Source: an uncultured Prevotella sp.
GTDB lineage: Bacteria; Bacteroidota; Bacteroidia; Bacteroidales; Bacteroidaceae
Assembly: GCA_900548195.1 (NCBI GenBank)
Contig: URJQ01000051.1
Location: 1 to 19,841, forward strand
Direction: 5' to 3'
DNA length: 19,841 nucleotides
Both the position numbers and the translations under genes were made by a program. Below are positions 1 to 7,005 of this stretch, one piece after another. The notes under the pieces were generated by a model. The model did not search any database, was not told the origin of the DNA, and saw nothing but the letters and a program-made list of their open reading frames with translations. The first letter of the stretch is position 1, and each line of letters opens with the position of its first letter.

Positions 1-330
1 TGCTTCAGCGTCCTGAGCGTTGTTGCCGTAATAAATCTTAGTGATTCCGCTCCAATAGATGGCGCTGAGGCACATTGGGCAAGGCTCGCAGGAGGTGTAT
101 ATGACGCAGTCGTTGAGGTGGAAGGTGTTGAGTTTCTGACAAGCAGCGCGGATGGCAGACACCTCAGCGTGGGCGGTAGGGTCGTTGTTGGCAGTCACGC
201 GGTTGACTCCGACAGCCACTACTTCCTCGTTTCTCACTATCACGGCGCCGAAAGGACCGCCGCCGTTCTTTACGTTTTCCACAGAGGCTTCTATCGCCAT
301 CTGCATGAATTCTTGGTCTTTATTTGTCAT
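1..330 (-). CDS. guaD: guanine deaminase-like nucleoside/base deaminase, partial (3' end outside window)
   Basis: The reverse strand from 330 to the window edge reads 110 residues without a stop, beginning MTNKDQEFMQMA. It carries the full zinc site of the cytidine/deoxycytidylate deaminase superfamily. H54-A-E56 sits in a PTAHAEVSAIR context, with His as Zn ligand and Glu as proton shuttle. C84 and C87 lie in SCEPCPMCLSAIYW. The GGPFGAVIV stretch near residue 23 and the NDPTAHAEV context match Bacillus subtilis GuaD closely, so conversion of guanine to xanthine and ammonia is the best guess; other purine or nucleoside deaminases of this family are possible. That family is about 155 residues long, so roughly 45 C-terminal residues are missing, including the C-terminal part that helps set substrate choice. 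It points the same way as lpxB and surE but is separated from lpxB by a 204-base repeat-rich gap, and I see no promoter match in that gap. Confidence 0.85.
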   Translation of the reverse strand, partial: MTNKDQEFMQMAIEASVENVKNGGGPFGAVIVRNEEVVAVGVNRVTANNDPTAHAEVSAIRAACQKLNTFHLNDCVIYTSCEPCPMCLSAIYWSGITKIYYGNNAQDAEA

Positions 331-361
331 GGTTTTGGGGGATTGGTTAAAAACCGCCAGT

Positions 362-522
362 GACGCGGCGGACACAGTGACTCTTTTTAAATGAAGAATG
401 AAGAATGAGGAATGAAGAATGGCTGACGCCGGTTGGAATTTCCATTGCTTATTCTTCGGGATATCCGCCGATAACGCGGCGGACACAGTGGCGGACACGC
501 GGAAGGATATCCTTGCGGACAC
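362..522. repeat. dispersed intergenic repeat cluster, copy A (long unit at 396-491)
   Basis: The gap between guaD and lpxB is made almost wholly of repeat modules. One module is an A/G-rich run of imperfect GAATGAAGAAT units (391-420). Next comes GGCTGACGCCGG, then a TTGCTTATTCTT segment, a GGATATCC palindrome (459-466, again at 505-512) and the octamer GCGGACAC at 368, 479, 491 and 515. Positions 396-491 align along their length with the reverse complement of 9315-9406, and 36 bases (396-431 versus 9371-9406) match exactly. No open frame here looks like a gene. It resembles the non-coding interspersed repeats common between Bacteroidales genes; its function is unknown. Confidence 0.8.
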
Positions 523-534
523 TGTTTGGGGATG

Positions 535-1704
535 TTATTTCTTGTTTTTAAGGATGGAAATCATTTCTCTTGCGGTGTTCTCCGGGGTGGGTAGGTCACC
601 GAGTCGGCGGTCTATTTCGTCGTAGTTGCGAAGCATTTCCTCGCGTTTAGGAGAGCCGGGGAGGATATTCCGCAATTCATCAACGATGTTATGAATAGAG
701 AATCGTTCAGCCATAAGTTCCCGAACTACCTCCTTGTCGGCAATGAGATTGACGAGGGAGATAAATCTGCACTTGATGATATGATTGAAAGCCCATCGCG
801 TGAGATGCGGAACAGGAGTCTTGTAGCATACCACTTGTGGTACATCAAAGATGGCAGTCTCGAGAGTAGCCGTGCCACTTGTCACGAGAGCAGCTGTGGA
901 GTGGGAGAGAAGAGCGTAGGTGTCATTGTGTGTAGTCTTGATGCTTTCTCCGGAAATGAAGGCTTCGTAGTAACTATCGTCGATGCCAGGGGCACAGGCA
1001 AGAACGGGTTGATAGTCAGGAAATTCCTTTACAGCTTTCATCATTGCAGGCAGGTTGTCCTTAATCTCCTGTTTGCGACTTCCGGCAAGCAGAGCGATGA
1101 TAGGTTTTTCTGCGTCCAGATGATAGCGAAGGCGGAATTCTTGGTCGGTCTCCTTGTATTCAGAGCGGAAAAGTCGTACCTCATCGGCGGTAGGATTTCC
1201 CACATAATGAATAGGATAGCCATGCTTCTTCTCGAAGAAATCCACCTCGAAAGGCAGGATGGAGAACAGTTCCTGCACATCGCGCTTGATGTTTTTGATG
1301 CGCCATTCCTTCCAAGCCCAGAGCTTCGGTGCGATGAAATAGAAGGCAGGGCAACCCTTCCACTCCGTTGTAGGATGCTTGCGGTAGTCGGAGAGGAATT
1401 TCGCGATGGAGAGATTGAATCCAGCATAGTCAACGAGGATTACCACATCAGGCTGCCATCTGACGATGTCTTGCTTGCACATTTTCATATTACGCATGAT
1501 AGTAGGAAGATGCAGGAGCACAGGGATAAAGCCCATGTAGGCAAGTTCCTTGTAATGACGCACTCGTTCGCCACCGATGGCAGACATACAGTCGCCACCG
1601 AAGAAGCGGAATTGTGCCTCTGGGTCTTGCGCTTTAAGGGCTTCCATGAGATGTGAAGCGTGCAGATCGCCGCTTGCTTCTCCTACTATTAGGTAATATT
1701 TCAT
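535..1704 (-). CDS. lpxB: lipid-A-disaccharide synthase
   Basis: This 389-residue protein matches LpxB (glycosyltransferase family 19, usually about 380 residues). The enzyme joins UDP-2,3-diacylglucosamine to lipid X (2,3-diacylglucosamine 1-phosphate) to give the lipid A disaccharide, at the inner face of the cytoplasmic membrane. The N-terminus MKYYLIVGEASGD carries the family's GEASGD motif (residues 8-13). The middle has the VDYAGFN stretch, a KLWAWKEWR block and ILPFEVDFFEKKHG followed by HYVGNP, all typical of LpxB. A GTATLETAIF block in the C-terminal half belongs to the nucleotide-sugar-binding half of the GT-B fold. The start is supported because the motif begins eight residues in. 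It follows surE on the same strand with a 101-base gap and has no separate promoter match, so co-transcription with surE is likely; this pairing is usual in Bacteroidales. Confidence 0.96.
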   Translation of the reverse strand: MKYYLIVGEASGDLHASHLMEALKAQDPEAQFRFFGGDCMSAIGGERVRHYKELAYMGFIPVLLHLPTIMRNMKMCKQDIVRWQPDVVILVDYAGFNLSIAKFLSDYRKHPTTEWKGCPAFYFIAPKLWAWKEWRIKNIKRDVQELFSILPFEVDFFEKKHGYPIHYVGNPTADEVRLFRSEYKETDQEFRLRYHLDAEKPIIALLAGSRKQEIKDNLPAMMKAVKEFPDYQPVLACAPGIDDSYYEAFISGESIKTTHNDTYALLSHSTAALVTSGTATLETAIFDVPQVVCYKTPVPHLTRWAFNHIIKCRFISLVNLIADKEVVRELMAERFSIHNIVDELRNILPGSPKREEMLRNYDEIDRRLGDLPTPENTAREMISILKNKK

Positions 1705-1738
1705 TGTTGATGGTCTTGCTTTTGTTGTCTTACTTATG

Positions 1739-1800
1739 GGGGATATCTGGTGGTAACGTGGCGGACACGGTGGCGGGCTCTGTGGGATATCTGGTGGGGA
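1739..1800. repeat. dispersed repeat modules between surE and lpxB
   Basis: The 101-base gap between surE and lpxB holds two copies of GGGATATCTGGTGG (about 1739 and 1785) separated by AACGTGGCGGACACGGTGGC. The octamer GCGGACAC at 1761-1768 and the GGATATC element are the same modules found at 362-522 and near 9320, in the same order (GGATATC, a short spacer ending in AACG, GCGGACAC, GTGGCGG). It is a short member of the same repeat family lying inside a probable operon, so it would be transcribed. Confidence 0.7.
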
Positions 1801-1805
1801 TGGCG

Positions 1806-2597
1806 TTAGTGGCTACTTTGTGCCTTTAGTTTTTCCAGATATTTGAAGTCTGTCAATTCTACTGTGGTAGGAGTAATGGCAATGTAGCCGTTCCTTAAAG
1901 CCCACGCGTCGGTGTCGGTCGCTTCGGGTTCGTCGTTTTGGTAGTAGCCACACATCCAGTAATAGTCGTAACCACGAGCAGGATGATGACAGGTTTCCAC
2001 TTCATTGCGCCAGTGACCATGCGCCATTCTGCATATCTTTACCTCATCATGGAGTATCTGTTTTGGCACGTTTACGTTGAGGCAGGAATACTTCGGCATT
2101 CCGTTTTTCAATACATCAGCAACTAATTGCCGCACAATGTTTTCCATACCAGAGAAATCAGCGTCAGCATCATTGTCGCAAAGAGAGAAAGCGATGCTCG
2201 GAATGCTTTTCAGAGCGCCTTCTATCACCACGCCCACAGTGCCGCTGTAATGCGCATTCGTACTGGCGTTGTCGCCGTGGTTTATTCCGCTCAGCACGAG
2301 AGAAGGCTTACGAGGGCAAAGTTGTGAGTAAGCCATTTTCACGCAATCCACAGGAGTACCCGTGCAGCTCCACACCTGAACGTTGTCTTCCATATTGATG
2401 TGATAGAGTCTGAGAAGGTCCATGGAGAATGCTCGACTACTTCCAGAGCGTCCTCCATCCGGAGCGCACACTATGATGTCGCCGAAGTCTTTCACCATGC
2501 GGATAAGTTGGTTGATGCCCTTTGCCTGATAGCCGTCATCATTGGAAATGAGTATAAGAGGTCTGTTCGTATCTGAAGTGCTTTTTGTTTCAATCAT
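1806..2597 (-). CDS. surE: 5'/3'-nucleotidase SurE
   Basis: This 263-residue protein belongs to the SurE family (about 250 residues), metal-dependent phosphatases that remove phosphate from nucleoside 5'- and 3'-monophosphates in the cytoplasm. The family's metal site is visible: N19-D20-D21-G in ILISNDDGYQAKG, S51 in GGRSGSSRAFSM, and N106 in SGINHGDNAS. These correspond to the Asp-Asp, Ser and Asn ligands known from E. coli SurE. CTGTPVDCVK and HYSGTVGVVIEGAL are further family blocks. The ATG at 2595-2597 is the only Met before the NDDG motif, and it gives a 12-residue N-terminal extension typical of Bacteroidales SurE. A promoter -7 element lies only four bases upstream, which leaves little or no 5' leader. 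The gene is divergent from parA across 147 bases and probably leads a surE-lpxB transcript. Confidence 0.96.
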   Translation of the reverse strand: MIETKSTSDTNRPLILISNDDGYQAKGINQLIRMVKDFGDIIVCAPDGGRSGSSRAFSMDLLRLYHINMEDNVQVWSCTGTPVDCVKMAYSQLCPRKPSLVLSGINHGDNASTNAHYSGTVGVVIEGALKSIPSIAFSLCDNDADADFSGMENIVRQLVADVLKNGMPKYSCLNVNVPKQILHDEVKICRMAHGHWRNEVETCHHPARGYDYYWMCGYYQNDEPEATDTDAWALRNGYIAITPTTVELTDFKYLEKLKAQSSH

Positions 2598-2601
2598 AGT
2601 G

Positions 2602-2609
2602 CAAAGTTA
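2602..2609 (-). promoter_or_regulatory. Bacteroidota-type -7 element of surE
   Basis: Read on the minus strand the bases are TAACTTTG, a full match to the Bacteroidota -7 consensus TAnnTTTG. Four bases (CACT) separate it from the surE ATG. The expected transcription start falls at or beside the A of the ATG. No clear TTTG/TTG is seen at the usual -33 distance, so the assignment rests on the -7 box and its place. Confidence 0.6.
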
Positions 2610-2693
2610 GGAAAAAGGATATAAAAACGAGTCTAAAATGCTAAAAATTGTATATTATTAAGAGAAAAGGTCGAAATTACGAAGAAAAATTAG

Positions 2694-2701
2694 TAACTTT
2701 G
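2694..2701 (+). promoter_or_regulatory. Bacteroidota-type -7 element of the parA operon
   Basis: TAACTTTG followed by CAACG matches TAnnTTTG and would start transcription near 2705, giving a leader of about 40 bases before the parA ATG. The -33 position has no clear TTG. It lies about 85 bases from the oppositely directed surE element, so the two promoters share one AT-rich divergent region (2598-2744). Confidence 0.65.
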
Positions 2702-2744
2702 CAACGTATTATGTGCAATTCTATCTCAAAAACAAAAAGAGATT

Positions 2745-3521
2745 ATGAACAAAAAACAAGGTAAAATAATAGCTCTGGCTAATCAGAAAGGCGGTGTGGG
2801 TAAGACGACGACAACCATAAACCTTGCCGCTTCCCTTGCGACGCTGGAGAGAAGTGTGCTCGTGGTGGATGCCGATCCACAGGCAAATGCCTCAAGCGGT
2901 CTCGGAGTAGATCTGCAGGAGGTGGATTGTTCCCTCTATGAGTGTATCATTGACCATGCTGATGTGCGTGATGCTATTTACACCACGGATATCACAGGAC
3001 TTGACATTATCCCAAGTCACATCAACCTTGTAGGCGCAGAAATCGAGATGCTCAACATCAAGAATCGTGAGCACGTCATCGCAAAGCTGTTGGAGCCTAT
3101 ACGTGAAGAGTATGACTATATCCTTATTGACTGCAGCCCTTCGCTCGGTCTTATTACGGTCAACTCGCTGACAGCAGCCTCTTCGGTCATTATTCCGGTG
3201 CAGTGTGAGTATTTTGCCCTTGAGGGTATCAGTAAATTGCTCAATACCATCAAGATTATCAAGAGTAAACTAAATCCTCAACTGGAGATAGAGGGCTTCC
3301 TCCTCACTATGTATGACTCCCGTCTTCGTCTGGCAAACCAGATATATGACGAGGTGAAGCGTCACTTCCAGGAACTCGTCTTCAAGACGGTAATCCAGCG
3401 TAATGTGAAGCTTTCGGAGTCTCCTTCTCACGGACTTCCAGTCATTCTCTATGATGCAGAATCGACAGGCTCAAAGAATCACCTTGCTCTGGCTAAGGAG
3501 ATAATTGCACGCGAGAAGTGA
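2745..3521 (+). CDS. parA: chromosome-partitioning ATPase ParA (Soj)
   Basis: This 258-residue ParA/MinD-superfamily ATPase binds DNA nonspecifically as an ATP dimer and, with ParB, helps move newly copied origin regions apart. The deviant Walker A box KGGVGKTT is at residues 15-22, with both the signature Lys15 and the P-loop Lys20. The Walker A' motif VVDADPQ has D42 and D44. The Walker B-like motif YILIDCSPSLG has D129. Length and the short N-terminus before the Walker box fit chromosomal Soj-type ParA rather than the longer plasmid types with an N-terminal helix-turn-helix. The ATG start follows a 40-base leader and leaves nine residues before the ATPase core. parB follows after 138 bases on the same strand. 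Confidence 0.96.
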   Translation: MNKKQGKIIALANQKGGVGKTTTTINLAASLATLERSVLVVDADPQANASSGLGVDLQEVDCSLYECIIDHADVRDAIYTTDITGLDIIPSHINLVGAEIEMLNIKNREHVIAKLLEPIREEYDYILIDCSPSLGLITVNSLTAASSVIIPVQCEYFALEGISKLLNTIKIIKSKLNPQLEIEGFLLTMYDSRLRLANQIYDEVKRHFQELVFKTVIQRNVKLSESPSHGLPVILYDAESTGSKNHLALAKEIIAREK

Positions 3522-3579
3522 TAAGCGCATAAAGGTGGCAAGGGCGCATTGGCGTCAGAAAGGTAAAAAGGCTTGTAAA

Positions 3580-3639
3580 AGCATACGGCTGGTAGGCAAG
3601 AGCGTTAGTGAAAGCTTATGGCGTGCCAGCATACGGCTG
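3580..3639 (+). repeat. 12-bp direct repeat in the parA-parB gap
   Basis: AGCATACGGCTG occurs at 3580-3591 and again at 3628-3639, 48 bases apart, in the 138-base gap between parA and parB. The gap also repeats a GGCAAG(A/G)GCG-like element (near 3538 and 3595). No full-length gene is seen here. It could be a protein-binding site or the remains of a small duplication; it does not resemble the known parS consensus. Confidence 0.5.
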
Positions 3640-3659
3640 ATAAAAGAATAGATATAACA

Positions 3660-4550
3660 ATGGCAGTACACAAGAAATACAATGCTTTAGGCAGAGGTCT
3701 TGACGCACTTATCTCAACCGAAGGAGTGCGCCCACAGGGTTCCTCTACCATAAATGAAATAGCAATCGAGCAGATTGAGGCTAATCCTAATCAGCCTCGA
3801 CGCGAGTTTGATGAGGATTCATTGAGGGAACTCGCCACAAGTATTCGCGAGATAGGTATCATTCAGCCTATCACTCTCCGTCAGGTAGATGACCATCGCT
3901 TCCAGATTATTGCTGGTGAGCGTCGCTGGAGAGCCTCTCAGTTGGCTGGATTGAAGGCTATTCCTGCATATATCCGCACCATTAGCGATGAGAATATCAT
4001 GGAGATGGCGCTCGTCGAGAATATCCAGCGTGAGGATCTCAACTCAATAGAAATAGCACTCGCCTATCAGCATCTCCTCGAAAATGATGGCATGACACAG
4101 GAGAAAATATCAGAAAGGGTGGGCAAGAGTCGTGCTGCGATAGCCAATTATATCCGTCTTCTGCGTCTTCCAGCGCAGATACAGCTCGCTCTACAGAAGA
4201 AAGAAATAGATATGGGTCATGCTCGTGCGCTCCTTTCGCTCGATAGTCCTTCGCTTCAGATAAAGGTTTTCAAAGAGATAATGAAGAACAATTACTCCGT
4301 ACGCAAGGTGGAGGAAATGTGCTCATTGCTCAAAAATGGAGAAGAAATAGGTGCAGGAGGCAAGAAAATAGCTCCGCGACAGACCCTCCCTGAGGGTTAT
4401 GACGCATTGAAGAGCAGACTTTCTTCATTCCTTAGTTCGAAGGTGCAACTGTCTTGCTCTGCAAAAGGAAAGGGAAAAATCACTATTCCTTTTGAGAATG
4501 AAGAGGACCTTGAGCGTCTCATGCTCCTGTTTGATAGGTTGAAACAGTAG
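3660..4550 (+). CDS. parB: chromosome-partitioning protein ParB (Spo0J)
   Basis: This 296-residue ParB binds parS sites near the origin and slides along DNA as a CTP-dependent clamp, while stimulating ParA. The N-terminus MAVHKKYNALGRGLDALIS has the basic GRGLDALI segment that contacts ParA. NPNQPRREFD and the C-box GERRWRA (arginine-rich, part of the CTP-binding/hydrolysis region) follow. The helix-turn-helix is MTQEKISERVGKSRAAIANY, and a short C-terminal dimerisation part ends in LMLLFDRLKQ. An in-frame ATG at 3618 would add 14 residues, but it lies before the conserved N-terminus and its peptide looks like read-through of the gap, so 3660 is chosen. It is downstream of parA and probably co-transcribed. 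I saw no parS-like palindrome in the window. Confidence 0.96.
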   Translation: MAVHKKYNALGRGLDALISTEGVRPQGSSTINEIAIEQIEANPNQPRREFDEDSLRELATSIREIGIIQPITLRQVDDHRFQIIAGERRWRASQLAGLKAIPAYIRTISDENIMEMALVENIQREDLNSIEIALAYQHLLENDGMTQEKISERVGKSRAAIANYIRLLRLPAQIQLALQKKEIDMGHARALLSLDSPSLQIKVFKEIMKNNYSVRKVEEMCSLLKNGEEIGAGGKKIAPRQTLPEGYDALKSRLSSFLSSKVQLSCSAKGKGKITIPFENEEDLERLMLLFDRLKQ

Positions 4551-4578
4551 GAAAACATAAATTTTGATGCTTGATTCT

Positions 4579-4632
4579 TAATTCATGAAGAATAATCAGG
4601 ATGCACTGCATGCGATTATGAATCGTGAATTA
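4579..4632. repeat. imperfect inverted repeat between parB and the DUF5683 gene
   Basis: The arm starting TAATTCATGA at 4579 pairs, with several mismatches, with an arm ending TCGTGAATTA at 4632. The centre is ATGCACTGCAT (4601-4611). The arms also share ATAATC/GATTAT (4593-4598 and 4614-4619). The stretch is built from ATTATGAAT-like units such as also occur in other intergenic repeats of this window. In RNA it would form a long AU-rich hairpin that ends about 28 bases before the GTG start of the next gene. It has no U-tract, so I do not call it a terminator. Confidence 0.5.
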
Positions 4633-4659
4633 TGGATTATGAACTAAAATATAAATAAG

Positions 4660-5418
4660 GTGAACATAAATCATCTGCATATATTCAGGACATTGTTTGT
4701 GGCGGTAGGACTCCTGCTCTGCCTTTCTGCCGGTGCGCAGGGGGAAGTGAAGGTGGACTCTGTCATGAATAAGGCAATGTCGGATACCATACATCGCGCA
4801 GATAAGTCGGTTCTCACCGCTAAGGATACACTCGCATTGCTACAGCTCCAGAAAGAGAGCAAGAAGATAAAGCGCGACTGGACGACGTGGAAACCAAACC
4901 CAAAGCGCGCGATGTGGCTCGCTATCGTGCTGCCTGGAGCAGGACAGATATACAACAGGAAATACTGGAAACTGCCTATCTTCTACGGAGGATTCCTCGG
5001 ATGTGCATACGCTATGAGATGGAACAACCAGATGTATGCCGACTATGCACAGGCTTACATCGACATAATGGATGACAATCCTAATACTAACAGTTTCAAT
5101 CAGTTTCTGCATCTCGGTAGTCAGATTACCGATCAAAACATAGATAGATACAAGGAACTGTTCAGAAAACGTAAGGATAGGTTTCGCAGATGGCGTGACT
5201 TGAGCTTCTTCTGCATGATAGGAGTCTATGGACTCAGTATCATCGATGCCTATGTGGATGCTTCTCTCTCACAGTTTGATATCAGCGACGACCTTAGTTT
5301 GCGTCTCGAACCAGGTTTTGTAAATTCCGATGGCAAAGCAGTAGGAAATAGAAATAAGGGAGGATTTGGCTTTTCTTCCACTACAGGCGTGGGAATAAAT
5401 GCAGCCCTGACCTTCTGA
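4660..5418 (+). CDS. DUF5683-type secreted/membrane protein of unknown function
   Basis: This 252-residue protein has a signal peptide (residues 1-26; hydrophobic FVAVGLLLCLSAGA then AQG), then a polar stretch of about 50 residues. The DUF5683 core begins near residue 78: KRAMWLAIVLPGAGQIYNRK followed by a hydrophobic YGGFLGCAYAMRW segment. The LPGAGQIYNRKYWKLP motif recalls small membrane proteins with two or more helices, and a second hydrophobic stretch (FFCMIGVYGLSIIDAYVDA) lies after residue 185. The biochemical role of this family is not known to me. The start is a GTG with AAATAAGG directly against it; it is the only start giving a complete signal peptide. Its fixed place between parB and mltD suggests an envelope role, but that is inference from order only. 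Confidence 0.85.
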   Translation: MNINHLHIFRTLFVAVGLLLCLSAGAQGEVKVDSVMNKAMSDTIHRADKSVLTAKDTLALLQLQKESKKIKRDWTTWKPNPKRAMWLAIVLPGAGQIYNRKYWKLPIFYGGFLGCAYAMRWNNQMYADYAQAYIDIMDDNPNTNSFNQFLHLGSQITDQNIDRYKELFRKRKDRFRRWRDLSFFCMIGVYGLSIIDAYVDASLSQFDISDDLSLRLEPGFVNSDGKAVGNRNKGGFGFSSTTGVGINAALTF

Positions 5419-5589
5419 TTCTAAAGTAGAATACTATTTGGAGGAGTCCTGTCAGAAAGCGTAGGATTGCTCTTTAAGATATGGAATACGGCATTTTATG
5501 CCTCACTAACTGACAGATTGCAAAGTGGCAGCATCATTCCTTATGTGAAAGGTGTGGCTCCACAGCAAGAGTTATGTAGAAAAAAGAAT

Positions 5590-6948
5590 ATGAGTAATAA
5601 AAATATAATAATGTCTTTAGCCTTCTTCTTCGGAGGCATATCACCACTTTTTGCACAGAATGTCATTGAAGATGATGACGATAACGAATATGATGACGAA
5701 GAAATCATCATAGATAAAGGTAATGGAAAGGAAGAGATAATCGAGGTGCCAGAAGCTATGCTCCTGGAACTTGACTCCCTTCTCAATGACTATAAAGCCA
5801 AAGTATATCTCGTTCCGGATACCAACTGCCACATGAGTGACATAAATCCCGTGTATGAGACAGATGTATATAAGGATCGTCTGCGCCGACTCCCTACAGC
5901 AATGGAGATGCCTTGGAATGAGGTGGTGCAGAAATTCATCGACCGTTATTCCGGACGCTTGCGCCGTTCTGTAGGCTTTATGCTCGGTGCCAGCAATTTC
6001 TATATGCCTATCTTCGAGCAAGCACTTGAGGTTTACGGCATTCCTCTCGAACTGAAGTATCTCCCAGTCATAGAGTCAGCACTCAATCCAAACGCTATCA
6101 GCCGCGTGGGAGCTACAGGTTTGTGGCAGTTTATGCTCGCTACAGGCAAGCGCTACGGACTCAAAGTCACCACTATGATTGACGAACGTCGCGACCCTGT
6201 CAAGGCTTCTTATGCCGCAGCGCATTATCTTAGCGACCTCTATAAGATATTCGGTGACTGGAATCTCGTCATTGCAGCGTATAATGCAGGACCTGAGAAT
6301 ATCAATAAAGCTATCCGCCGCGCAGGTGGTGAGACCGACTATTGGAAGATTTATCCTTACCTCCCTACCGAGACACGAGGATATGTACCTGCCTTTATTG
6401 CAGCCAATTACATCATGAACTACTATAGTGAGCACAACATATGCCCGATGCTTGCTCAGGCTCCAGTATCTACAGACACTGTAATGCTCTATAGAGATGT
6501 GCATTTCGAGCAGATTTCTAAAGTAATCGGCATCAGTATGGAGCAGCTTCGCAGCCTTAATCCGCAGTACCGTAAGGACGTGGTGACAGGATATAGTGAG
6601 CCTACAGACCTCCGTATGCCAGTGGAATACGTCAATGCTTTCATCGAAAATGAGGATTCTATCTATGCCTATAACGTAGATAATCTGATGAAGCGTGCTG
6701 AGGTGGCAGTCAATGATGATGCTCCTGTCTATCGTTCTTCTTCCCGCTCTACAGCAAGGAAGTCGAAGAATGCACGTAGAGGCAGAAGTTCACGTCGCTC
6801 AAGAGGTGGAAGAAACGTTACTATCAAGAATGGAGATACGCTTTCTGAAATCGCAAAGAGACACGGAACAACCGTGGCAAAACTCAAAAGGCTGAATAGA
6901 ATCTCTGGCTCTTCTATCCGTGCTGGTAAGAAGATTCGCGTGAGATAG
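5590..6948 (+). CDS. mltD: membrane-bound lytic murein transglycosylase D-like protein with LysM
   Basis: This 452-residue secreted protein cleaves glycan strands of peptidoglycan between MurNAc and GlcNAc, leaving 1,6-anhydro ends. A signal peptide covers residues 1-23 (IIMSLAFFFGGISPLFAQ). A very acidic stretch follows (EDDDDNEYDDEE, residues 27-38). The SLT/goose-lysozyme-like domain has LKYLPVIESALNPNAIS with the catalytic E162, then GATGLWQFM and AYNAGPENI, all family motifs. After an Arg/Ser-rich linker (SSSRSTARKSKNARRGRSSR) comes one C-terminal LysM domain (about 408-452: IKNGDTLSEIAKRHG to GKKIRVR) that binds glycan. The frame is open from 5467, but that 41-residue extension has no signal character and precedes the signal peptide, so the ATG at 5590 is used. 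I see no lipobox, so a lipoprotein anchor is not supported. No separate promoter was recognised in the 171-base upstream gap. Confidence 0.92.
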   Translation: MSNKNIIMSLAFFFGGISPLFAQNVIEDDDDNEYDDEEIIIDKGNGKEEIIEVPEAMLLELDSLLNDYKAKVYLVPDTNCHMSDINPVYETDVYKDRLRRLPTAMEMPWNEVVQKFIDRYSGRLRRSVGFMLGASNFYMPIFEQALEVYGIPLELKYLPVIESALNPNAISRVGATGLWQFMLATGKRYGLKVTTMIDERRDPVKASYAAAHYLSDLYKIFGDWNLVIAAYNAGPENINKAIRRAGGETDYWKIYPYLPTETRGYVPAFIAANYIMNYYSEHNICPMLAQAPVSTDTVMLYRDVHFEQISKVIGISMEQLRSLNPQYRKDVVTGYSEPTDLRMPVEYVNAFIENEDSIYAYNVDNLMKRAEVAVNDDAPVYRSSSRSTARKSKNARRGRSSRRSRGGRNVTIKNGDTLSEIAKRHGTTVAKLKRLNRISGSSIRAGKKIRVR

Positions 6949-7005
6949 TCTCTTGAAAGTCACATAATTAGAACCATATCTCAATCGTAAGCAAAGATAT
7001 AAGCT

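Noticed and set aside
691..1656. Open frame of 321 codons on the plus strand, antisense to lpxB
   Set aside because: The minus-strand lpxB is unmistakable and the antisense translation shows no recognisable domain. Long antisense frames are expected from codon bias.
2598..2744. Possible riboswitch or small RNA in the surE-parA gap
   Set aside because: I see two divergent -7 elements and AT-rich DNA only; no stable or known RNA structure.
3618..3659. Upstream start for parB
   Set aside because: The 14 extra residues precede the conserved GRGLDALI-type N-terminus and come from the direct-repeat gap; the ATG at 3660 fits the family.
5467..5589. Upstream start for mltD adding 41 residues
   Set aside because: It would bury the clear signal peptide that begins at 5590.
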